A DNA stretch of 64,000 bases, from the NCBI RefSeq assembly GCF_040581485.1, contig NC_090131.1, forward strand, positions 248,001-312,000, written 5' to 3'. Below, in pieces: positions 38,801 through 48,685 of the stretch. The position numbers and the translations under genes were made by a program. The number at the start of each line of letters is the position of its first letter. Within the stretch, counting starts at the first letter, position 1. The stretch comes from Linepithema humile. Its lineage: Eukaryota > Arthropoda > Insecta > Hymenoptera > Formicidae. The notes beneath the pieces were generated by a model. That model did no database searches, had not been told where the DNA came from, and worked only from the letters and a program-made list of their open reading frames with translations.

Positions 38801-41800
38801 GTATTCAACAATTAATTAATAAAAGATCTTTTTAATCTATAATACATTAATTTATATTAGAAAGAAGCTTTTTCTAAGGCCGTAGCTAGATGTATTTGCT
38901 ATAATTTTATTACAAATTAATACATTAACAAACATTTTGGTCTAATTTTTCGATTATCTTCAGTGTTTAATCACCGCTAACATATGTATTTCCAAACCTA
39001 ATTCCTAATCTTTGTATTCATAGTGACACATTTACGTGTATTTTCTTACATGCCCGCTTTTATTGTTCGCAGACAAAATTAGGCCTGCGACAAGTTAACT
39101 ATAGAATAATTACAAACACGCAGGCACGTTTGGAAAATGTGTCATCATTTTAAAAACAGGCAATTTAAAAAGAAACTGACGTGTATACATGGACTACAAT
39201 CTTTACTCTGGTATGGAAAGAAAATAAGATATGACAATAGGGGAATTAGGTTTCGAATTATGTAAATTAGCGGCGATTATAAAGAAACAGATGGTCGAAA
39301 AATTAGACCGAAACGTTTGTTAATGTAATATTAATTTGTGATAAAATGAAATTATAGCAAATCTATCTATACGGTCTTAGAAGCTCCGTTTTAATAACTT
39401 AATTTCTTATAAAATAAATATTAGATGACAGGAATTTACGATTCAATAATAGAAAAGACGATGAAAGAAAATACGGTATAAAATTATTTGTTAAAGTAAA
39501 AAGTGCTAATTTTATTTTTTACCAAGAGATAGTAGATAAAAGAAGATGAAAGATGTTATGATTATTAATAAGATTTTCACTTTAAATCACACTTTAAATT
39601 CCTAACCGTGCCGGATATCGAGAAAGTTTGCGGTGATGTATGGGCGCGCGAACGTACATCGTACGATGTATTAAAATTAAATCGCCGACGGCACGTGTAT
39701 CCGTTGCGTCACTGCTGCAAGTATTTGGATCGTCGAGTGGTCGCGCTCGTCCGAGAACCATATATCGGGCATTAGCACTTCGGAATGTTCGATATAGTGA
39801 CTCATGGACAATAATACGGATGGAATAGAAGAGGGTGATTCGCGATCGCGGCTCGTTTTGATTAATGTTAAAACCGACGCAACGTTTCGCGATTATGCGT
39901 GACGACATTCCTATTTTTGTAATCGAAAAATACGCGTCTTCTCTTATCGATTAAAAACAATTTTAATCACATACCAAACATTGCAATTCGACAATTAAAC
40001 ACCAAGTGTCAACTCGTGATGTTGCAGAGTACGCAATTGTCGGCGCTTTGACTGATGTTCTTATTTTTTCTTTGTCTTTTTGTATAGATGTTGCGTAACT
40101 GATTATCATTGTTATGATTATGATTTCATTTTACATACGATATTTTTGATAAAATTATATTCCATAAATCAATATTAAGGAGTTGGAGATTCTTTATTTT
40201 TCATTTATTAATCTAGCTATAAATTTTCAACCATCATTTTATGCTATTTAGCTTTCTACTATTTTACAATTCAAAAAATCACAATGTATGTTAATCGATG
40301 ATATAAATTCTCAAAATCATGCTAATTTTAAAACTCATTTTAGATAACTTGTATCTTGCAACAAAGTTTAAGATAAAATACTGTTTACAATTTTATGTAC
40401 TGTTTAATATAGATAAATATTTTATATATATGCATATATATGTATACTGATTCTTCACAAATATTTTCTGTTACATAAAATTATAAATAGATTTCTATTT
40501 TGATTTCTGTTACGAATTTTAGGTCATCTAAAGTGTTCTGTGTAACAGAATTAAATTTATGTTAAGCTTTCATATATATATATAATCAGAAAATATTTTT
40601 TATTCTGAAAAATTTTTCCTGATGTGACTTATGTTACATCAAGTCACTAGCAAAGTCAGTTTAAAAGTCATTGTTAAAAGCTACTGGCAAAAAATTTGTA
40701 AAATTCGGACAATCGATCGCGTTCAACGGATAATGACAGACTCGTCGGTCATTGACTCGATTACTACTTGAGGTTTGTTCGCGTCGCATGCCCCAACATG
40801 CTCATGCTCGCTCCAATACGCTCCAATACGCTCGAATACGCTCCAATCTATAGTATATGTAACGTAATGCTATAGATTGGAGCGTACTGGAGCGAGTAGG
40901 AACATGTTGGGACATTGCAACGCGAACAAACCTGTTGTCAAAGTGTACGTAACGCCATCTTGCACAACCTGGTGCAAATATTGCGTACATCACCACAGCA
41001 ATTGCTGGCACAAGTCTGCGGAAAGAACGTGCAGCTGGGAGACTGCTGTCGTCGCGTTAGTAGTTAAACGTGGCGCAGCACGATATGAGCATCATGACGC
41101 AGTGGAGACAGGAGACAATATTGAAACTAATCAATGCGTACCGCGAGAGAAGGTTTCTTTGGGACAATACAGTGAGTGAATACACTGATCGGAGCAAGAG
41201 AATCGATGCATGGAAGGAAATCGCCAATGAGGTGCGTCAGATTTTCAAGATCATGTGTAATACAACTAGCAAAACAATGCATATGTGCGTTTTCTATTTA
41301 AGCAAATACATGAAAGAGAAGTATTTAATTTTTATTATATTTCCGTCAGAGAATGTTGTGAATGTCGATGATATAATTAATTCGAGATTGGTGCGGATAT
41401 TTAGAAATTTTTCTATTATTAGTAAACTTTTTATTGATAGGAAATTAATTTTTTACATATTTGACTTATGTATAAATCAACAAAATTAAAAATTTAATTA
41501 TACGAAATTTAATTATATATAAATGAGACGAAAATCTCAATAATTTTATATTTAAAAAAAGGCAATTTTTTTTATTTTCTTATGGTCATATATTTTATTA
41601 AGGATATAACAAGTCGATAAGACACATTATTATACTAAAATAATTGTCTTAAAAACGATGATAATGTAATCATATACGTGCTAAAATGTGCCAGAAACAT
41701 TTGGGAATAAAATAAAAACTACATATCTTGAAAATGTATTCCAGACGCTCGTGATACATCCAACACTTGCGCAAGTTATTGCGCAACGCCGGTACACCAA

Positions 41801-43532
41801 GTGCATGGAAGCCTTTATCGCGCCGAGAAAGCTTGTTGCATAGAGCCGCTTTTGCGAACGACCGTATAAAATGATTCATTTATTTACGCTGTTATATAAC
41901 GCGTGCTCGAATTAATTTATCATCGAGACGTTTCTGAAGTAATAAGAGAACACAAATGCATGTCTTATCGTGGGGCTTGCATTTAGGTTGGATGTGACTT
42001 GATGACGGTGGAGAGGAAATTGAAGAGCCTGAAGACTCATTTCATGTCGGTTCACAAAGCTTACGCGAAACGTAGACTCAAGGCCGATCCGAATTTTGGC
42101 AGTGTTGTCAAGCCTAAGTGGTTCGCTTATGACGCCCTAACTTTTCTGGTTAGAGGACGTACATCACGTATTAATCGCGAAATATCGAACGTTGAAAAGC
42201 AGGTGCGTCTTGCAGTAACCATGATAATGTTATAATCAAGTTGATAATTATAACAGTTCTATTTAGTGTTAATGTTTTTTTTTTATTTATACATTGTAAA
42301 TTCTCTTAAGTAATGTTAGCACTATTTTTAATTAATCCTTTTAATTTGATATCTTTTAGAATCCCGCACCCGCTTCTAGTTGGAAATCGCAGGTACACTT
42401 TAAAAAATATTTCTTTTACTACTGTGAAATTAATATTACAAATATATAAAGTCGTTGAAGATATAGTATTAACGTTGCATAATGTCGTATAGTATTTCAA
42501 GACTTTCGCCCGTTATATGATATTCCCGTCTCACGCGTCACGTAAAAAAAAAAAATTGAAAAATTTTGATCTTCATGACCCATTTGTAGAACGCACGATT
42601 CTGCGATGTCACGACTTTTTTCCCCGCAATTTCAGGAGATTTCGACACAAAACCGTGACGAATTCACAGTTTTTGCCGAACACGTCGCCATCCGGCTAAA
42701 GAACATAACGGACGTGCGTGCAAGACTTGTCGCGCAACATCAGATAAACAATATTCTGTTTGAAGCTGAAATGGGAAAGTATAACATGCAGTCGTCTTAC
42801 AATTCAACGCATATCATGGAACACTTGGACGAGCCCTCGACGTCGAACGAGGAGAAAGTAATCATAAAAATGTCCCAAACAATGTAATCAAATCTTATAG
42901 ATATAATTATTACATTTCTTCATAAAATTTTCAATAAATTATTGTTTCTCCCAGGTTCACAGATTTTTGTATAGCTGTAATATATTACTACACGGTCATT
43001 AAAATAACAGTCTTTTCTCGTTACTACATACATACTCTATTTTGAAGAAGAGTCTTCCAAAGATCGCGAAAGCATTTGGCATGTTCGACCGATGTTCGAA
43101 CATGCTCGACTAGGCATAGCTCTATTTATGTACTTTTTGCTGGCGTGTCATATCTTTCGTACCGTTACAACCGTGAAAACGGCGTCAAAAGACAATTTCC
43201 GACACAGTCAACTGAGTACTGACAAGACACAATGCACGTGGAAAATCTGCGATGGCATGTATGCCATTTTTAGATCTTAAATCTACATATTGCAGCACAT
43301 TACAATACTTAAATTAATGAATTGCGCACATTTAGTTATTTATGATAATTAAGATAATGTCAGTTAACGTTAATTAGTTGATGCAAAAATTATGAATATA
43401 TTATACACTGAATCCTAAACCTGTTTAATTATTTCCCTTACCTTTTAGGTCGACTAATTTGTAAAGCAGAATGGACGATGTATCCGTCTGTTTCTTTACT
43501 CCGCTTGTTACATTGCTCTCTGTATTACCCAT
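32805..43532 (-). CDS. nan: Nanchung, TRPV channel of chordotonal neurons, 15 exons
   Basis: Exons: 43532-43442, 38780-38602, 38522-38435, 38290-38114, 37636-37435, 37130-36977, 36815-36561, 36490-36408, 36321-35794, 35598-35433, 34783-34522, 33733-33552, 33322-33206, 33134-33009 and 32939-32805; 914 residues (fly about 830). With Inactive it forms the hearing and proprioception cation channel in chordotonal cilia. It starts MGNTESNVTSG and LLYKLVDLKGGGLLVDMM, as in fly Nan. Ankyrin repeats span about residues 125-300 (ERGAVGETILHLCMLNA, GENVLHIAIVNED, NGNTVLHMLVIYE). S1 is at about 410-430, followed by a long S1-S2 loop with at least seven N-glycosylation sequons. S2-S5 lie in exons 10-11. 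The pore stretch is MFLMSMTNFGDYFGTF, and S6 and the TRP-like segment are in exon 13. Intron 6 is GC-AG. Intron 1 (4.7 kb) holds another gene. Confidence 0.97.
38865..39387. mobile_element. Old fold-back MITE in nanchung intron 1
   Basis: About 150 bp at the left (38865-39020) recur inverted at the right (39240-39387). Shared words are TTGCTATAATTT, CATTAACAAAC and GGTCTAATTTTTCG. The arms differ by many substitutions and small indels, so the copy is old. No coding capacity or clear target duplication is seen. Confidence 0.8.
39388..40770. other. Nanchung intron 1, middle part
   Basis: The DNA is A+T-rich, with two weak overlapping frames at 39594-39908 (minus) and 39640-39828 (plus) in a slightly G+C-richer patch. 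TA repeats lie near 40420-40445 and 40573-40585. No gene or transposon ends are recognised. Confidence 0.55.
40771..40933. repeat. 163-bp hairpin with decamer repeats
   Basis: The left arm starts AGGTTTGTTCGCG and the right arm ends CGCGAACAAACCT, its exact complement. The arms stay paired almost to the centre, where a loop of about 16 bases remains. The left arm carries four copies of a decamer (GCTCCAATAC type) where the right arm has two. It is a small fold-back element or a strong RNA hairpin. Confidence 0.88.
41085..42887 (+). CDS. MADF-domain protein nested in nanchung intron 1
   Basis: The exons 41085-41231, 41987-42202, 42360-42392 and 42636-42887 join in phase 0 and give 215 residues. 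MADF domains are Myb/SANT-like DNA-binding folds found in many insect transcription regulators. Residues 4-105 carry the pattern WRQETILKLINAYRERRFLW, then IDAWKEIANEV, VERKLKSLKTHF and KPKWFAYDALTFL, whose aromatic residues form the fold's core. The C-terminal exon has an amphipathic helix ending INNILFEAEMGKY, a tail common in insect MADF regulators. No BESS motif is obvious. Exon 3 is only 33 bp. A stop lies in frame just upstream of the ATG. AATAAA lies at 42933. The gene is transcribed opposite to nanchung. The target is unknown. Confidence 0.85.
42888..43441. other. Nanchung intron 1, part next to exon 1
   Basis: After the AATAAA of the nested gene no coding feature is seen; a 62-codon frame at 43092-43280 is unremarkable. 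The stretch ends at the exon 1 donor (AAAG|GTAAGG). Confidence 0.6.
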
Positions 43533-44478
43533 TTTTTAAATTGATAATTTGCTTTAAGTTCTCGTAAAAAAAGAATTCCTCGCATACCGAATGCGGCACA
43601 GTGCACGACTAGCATCTGAAATTGATAAACGTATCTGTTTTGGTTGCTAGGATACCGCAGTCGATTATCGATTAAGCAAGCAAACACTTTTTGATTTGAG
43701 TTTACAATGAAATTAGTATTTGATTAATTCAATTTATAAATATTTTATTATTTCTTTACAACTTAAATTATCGGAGCATTTTGTTATCGTAATAACAGAA
43801 TGCAACTTATCTCTAAATAAAAAGTCATGTGTATAACGAAATTATAAATTTGACGGCAGAAGGAATTAAAATGTTAAGTGGATTTAGTAAAAAATCCTGT
43901 TCTGACAGGATAAAATCTTGTGCAGGCTCAAATATGCAGAGTCAGAATTGCGATTTTATTTTATTTATAACACGATGAAGTATACTTTATCACAGCTATG
44001 AGAATTAAATTTCTTAACAAATTGGCAAGCAAAGCTAATTAGTACTGTCATTCTGAGCGCTTTTCGCGACCGATGGTCTCCGAATTTTGGCGCTCATTAA
44101 TTATTTGATGGTGCAGCCATTGATCAAGCGACTTCATCGCACATCTTTCTGCAGCTTTCTACACCATTATCATGAATGAAATTGCACATGCGTAGTCTAA
44201 CTGTAGGCGTCTGAAGATCGTATCAATTTGCTCGCGCGATACTCGATTCGGCATTTTTTTATGAAGCTGAGAGCTTTTTATAACGTGACATATAAGTAAA
44301 GCAGTGAAGGATAGTGCATTATAGGATTTTTGAATTTAAGTTAAATTTATAAATGATTTAATGTAACACACTACTTTCGCATAATAAGATAAATTTAATT
44401 TCTGCAAATAAATAGTGTTATGATTTACATATTAAGAAACAACGGGAACTGATTACATAGCAGTTTTAACTCTATCTA
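43533..44478. other. Nanchung upstream region
   Basis: The presumed promoter of nanchung. It includes the X-box-like site at 43643-43655 and is otherwise A+T-rich, with no gene seen up to the long inverted repeat. Confidence 0.5.
43643..43655 (+). promoter_or_regulatory. X-box-like site upstream of nanchung
   Basis: GTTGCTAGGATAC fits the RFX half-site pair RYYNYY-N-RRNRAC with a one-base spacer and a single mismatch. It lies about 110 bp upstream of the nan ATG. nan is a known Rfx-dependent gene in Drosophila; use of this site is inferred. Confidence 0.45.
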
Positions 44479-45703
44479 GCAGCAGAGTTGTCGGTCTGTT
44501 GATCTACATAGTTGATGATCTGTAAACTACGAAAATAAATCAAGATTATAGTTGCGTGTAAAATAATGAATATTTACATTTTCAACAAATGAATGAATTA
44601 TTATTTACCGTAAAATTGTTCCGCCGACGCCCGATGCTCCTCCTGAGTCTCCTCCTCCTCCTCCTCCTCCTCCTCTCAGTTCTCACAGTTTTTTAAAGCA
44701 CTCACACGCGATTGTGACGCGAATAATTTTTACGATAATTCTTTTAAGCACTTACACGAGTGCGTTTTTAAATACGAAAGTCACGCGACCCTTTAAACGG
44801 CACTCCCGATTTTTATTACGACGCATTTTATTACAAATTTTATTTTCTAATGAATTTTGTAACGTGAAAAATATTTCGTGTTGTGTTAATTGTAGAGAGA
44901 GAGAGCAAGACTTACCGCTACTTACCGTAGCGTTTGGGGGTTGTTTACGTCACGCTGTTTACGCATTCCATTCTTTCACTATCTCTTTCTATCCTGCTTT
45001 TATATGTTATCCTACTTCGTATTACCATGTATCTCTTCTGCACATATTACCCAAGTCTTCGCAAGTCCTTCAAATATTTTGCGGTATTTTGCCTCTTATT
45101 AGTCGCACTCGTACGGGTTCACACGTCGAGTTATTCCTCCTCCTACTACCCTTACTACTTTCCCTAACAGTTTTCCGCCTACCTCCCCCTTTTCTATCAT
45201 TACCTGTTGCGTACATATTGTTCGGCGCAGAGTGCCGAACGCGTATTCCGTGCGACTAGCGATATCAGAGTTATACCTTTGTTCTCATACGACAAAATCG
45301 CGTCGAGAGTGTGTAAAATATCGTATAATCGTCGTAATAAAAATCGGGAGTGCCGTTTAAAGGGTCGCGCGACTTTTATTTTTAAAAACGCAGCGTGCAA
45401 TGCGTGCGTCGCGTGTAAGTGTTTAAAAGAATTATTGTGAAAATTATTCGCGTCGCGATCGCGTGTGAGTGCTTTGAAAAACTGCGAGGGCTGCGAAAAC
45501 TGTGAGGACTGAGAGGAGGAGGAGGCTCAGGAGGAGCATCGGGCGCCGGCGGAGCAACTTTACGGTAAATAATAATTCATTCATTTGTTAAAAATGTTGT
45601 AAAAATATTCATTATTTTGAACGCAACTATAATCTTAATTTATTTTCGTATTTTACAGATCATCCATTATCGCAGATCAACAGAACGACAACTCCACTGC
45701 TGC
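44479..45703. mobile_element. 1.2-kb long inverted-repeat element
   Basis: Left arm 44479 to about 44830 and right arm about 45330-45703 are inverted copies over roughly 350 bp, with about 85-90% identity judged by eye and a few indels. Shared words run from the outer GCAGCAG through CAAGATTATAGTTGCG and AATGAATTATTATTTACCG to CGGCACTCCCGATTTTTAT at the inner edge. A CCTCCT microsatellite (44650-44675) sits in the left arm, with a shorter mirror in the right. The 500-bp centre holds no known protein. Two open frames, one entering from each arm, share the peptide RPFKRHSRFLLRR because of the inversion. No target duplication is evident, so the type is unknown. Confidence 0.88.
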
Positions 45704-46488
45704 GCATCGATCGGTGAGTTAAAGAGAAAAATCATTTATTAATTTAACTAAGTTTATGCATTAAATCATCCGTATTACATAATTAAATTTTTTTACTGAT
45801 TAGATATATCAATAACGAATGAAATTAATACCGATTTTCTACATATCGCGCGTTAATAATATTGTTTTTCATTGCTTGAGTAACTTGCGCAAGTGTTACG
45901 TGACCTTTTTAGCATACTGTTCTCTAATAGAGCAATGCGAATTAAGGTTGACAGATTTATAAGTCACGGTAAAGATCACTCGTGTCTTGTATCGTGCGTG
46001 TCATCGTGATCACGCTAGTATAATTGATCAATATAAAAGAATGCAAGGTTTGCGAGAGACCGTCGACGTATATAGAAATGTTTTATAACGTATCTAACAT
46101 CATTTAATATATATATATATATATAGGCATATTTTCAACTATTCAAATAATTATTTACAGCAAAGATTTTTTAGAGATAATTTAGAGTAGCTTATTAAAC
46201 GCTCAATTAAAAAAATTCATAAATTTTTTGTTGTGATAAATTATTTGTTTTATTAAATAAAAAAGTGATATCAAAGTTTAAATTTTTAGGAATAAGGCAT
46301 AGAAGGGCCTATTTCCTAGAAGAGCAGTTTTTAAATATTTTACCACATTTTTATACAAGTATACAAATATTATACAAGTAATATATATATATATATTTTT
46401 TTTTATTTAAATAAGATTTCCTATATGAAAGCGTTATTTGACATATTTAAGTTTTATGTTCTCCAGTTATGGCACCTTCACGGTAAAA
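45704..46488. other. Intergenic, between inverted repeat and tRNA-Thr
   Basis: GTGAGT follows the end of the inverted repeat at 45713 and could be a splice donor. TA microsatellites lie at about 46110-46124 and 46382-46396. No gene is seen. Confidence 0.5.
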
Positions 46489-46562
46489 GGCGCCGTGGCT
46501 TAGTTGGTTAAAGCGCCTGTCTAGTAAACAGGAGATCGAGGGTTCGAATCCCTCCGGGGCCT
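46489..46562 (+). tRNA. tRNA-Thr (AGT)
   Basis: A 74-nt cloverleaf with anticodon AGT at 46523-46525 in the loop CTAGTAA, closed by CCTGT/ACAGG. The T arm is GAGGG-TTCGAAT-CCCTC, and A and B boxes are present. No intron and no encoded CCA. The acceptor stem GGCGCCG/CGGGGCC has one G-G mismatch at pair 4:69. A T5 run follows about 22 bp downstream. Confidence 0.96.
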
Positions 46563-48613
46563 TATAGGTCACACGTGTGATATCTTTTTGCGATAATTTT
46601 TTGTTTTTTTCGAGTTGTCTTAGTAATAAAAGGATTACGGCGACATTTTTATGCGATAGTGAGACAATGAGTCTTATTTTAAGAATTTGTAAAATAGATA
46701 TTTTGAAACAAAATATTACGAAATAGTATTACATGTTTTTTTAGCATGTTTTTCTAATGTTAACATTTTCAGTAATGCTAATTTTGTATTTAATAAACTA
46801 TTATTAATTTGCGTTATTTTATAAAATTCAAAAAATTAATTAGAAAAGAATCTATAATCTATAATGAATCGTAAGGTTCCAAACTTGCTGATTTCATAAT
46901 CTCAGCTCAGCTGCATCTCAGCTGGAAAGTATTCGGAACCGAATGGAATTCGCATAAACTGTCCTAGACCGTCGATACAATAATAGAATCTAATTTCCTG
47001 CTTGCCAGGCCGAGATCAAGGTATTGTACGTTCGTGTATAGCCGGTTCTCGACACCGATATAAATGCGACTACGGTCATAAGCGTATTTATAACTGCTTA
47101 ACGCGTATGATCAATTGCAGCATTTTGCCGTCTAAAAACATTTAGGTCTAAATTAAAGCACGGTCATTGCTTAGGTATGCATGAAAATTATTCACGGCTT
47201 TTCAACCGGTTGAAAAATGCGCTGTAAGTCGCTAAATGAGCTTAGAGAAAAATTACTTGGGATTAATCATCTATTTCTTCATTAAAATTTCAGCTTTAAT
47301 ATTATTTTTATTTAATGAAACAAGTAATTTTTAATTATTTTTTAATACAGCGCTTAATTATCTACTGTAAGCTAGCGAAATCTTTATTATTGACAATTCA
47401 TAAGTGATAATTTTTATTTTTTTATTTATAACATTAAATGAATACATGTATATTAGAAGACATGAATTGAAATAATTCTTTCTGTAAAAATGTATCTGTG
47501 CGACGACAGGCACTCTTATATATACTATACTACATTGGCGAGAATTTATGGATACTTAAAAATGATCCTCTTATACGCGACCCACATTTTCAGGCGTTAA
47601 ATTAACTTGCAGCGGAGAGGAAAAAAAAGAAAGTGACCGATCTATTTGTGAGATCGAAATATATGGACGTGCGTGAACTGCAGCTACTTCTTGCTGCTGC
47701 GGAACGAGCATAATCAAAGTGAAATATAGTTGCGCATGTTAAATAAACAGCTGGCTAAAGGGAATATTTGAAGTCATGTTAGAGAACTCGACAGAGAGAA
47801 ACATATGAGAACATAGAAAAATTGCTCATTTTCTGAAATTGAAATCAACGCAATTTTGTTGAGCTAAAATTACAGTATTATAAAATAGCTTCTGTTTATT
47901 TGTGACAGTAAAAACGCGATAATTCGTGTAACAGATTTATTTCCTTATATTTTTAACGCAACAAAATTATTTTTAATTTAACTCATTAATATTCAATCAG
48001 TTTCAATTCTTACGCAATGCTTTATTTCTTATAATATTGATCACAGTTTTCGTGAGCATTTTAACTTTCCGATTACGGCGTAAATAAAGTAAAATATGAA
48101 TTGCAGTGCGCACCGTATTGTTATAAATGAATTAAGTAAGTTTTTAAAATGAGTATATATTGAATTACAATGACACGAACAAAGTCTCATGCGAAACGGA
48201 GAAAAAGATGCCTACCGTTGAACGCTAATGCGCAATAATTAACGTCGGCAATTAAGGGATACGGAATAGGAATCGTCGACAGCGTTTCTCAGCAGTCTTT
48301 GTGCTGAATCCGATTTGCGAGAGAGGATTCCGTTCAGGCAATCTTATCTCGCGATTTTATCTCGTTACGTAATTAGTGGAGACATGAGGGTCGACGATTA
48401 CGCGTCGATTGAAGATAATTACTAATTAAACTAAAACTCACGAATGAGATCAATGCGAGCGCTACTTTCTCTTTTTTGTATGAAAACAAATCTTCGATTA
48501 TTATAACAAAGCGAGTGTGGTACAATGGATAATTAACTCGAAATATATATATTTCAAATGGAGCACAAAGTACTCGTTGATCTGCTTGCCGAAAGAAATA
48601 TCTTTGAAGAAAA
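46563..48613. other. Intergenic, between the two tRNA genes
   Basis: A+T-rich with no frame of note on either strand and no recognisable repeat. A moderately G+C-rich patch at 48230-48400 has no coding feature. Confidence 0.6.
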
Positions 48614-48685
48614 GGCTCGTTGGTCTAGGGGTATGATTCTCGCTTAGGGTGCGAGAGGTCCCGGGTTCAAATCCCGGACGAGCCC
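48614..48685 (+). tRNA. tRNA-Pro (AGG)
   Basis: A 72-nt cloverleaf with anticodon AGG at 48646-48648 in the loop TTAGGGT, closed by CTCGC/GCGAG. The acceptor stem GGCTCGT/ACGAGCC pairs fully, and the T arm is CCGGG-TTCAAAT-CCCGG. A T5 terminator follows within a few bases. No intron. Confidence 0.97.

Noticed and set aside
44714..45259. A 181-codon frame inside the long inverted repeat
   Set aside because: It starts in a repeat arm, and a minus-strand frame from the other arm shares its start peptide because of the inversion. The rest has no recognisable domain.
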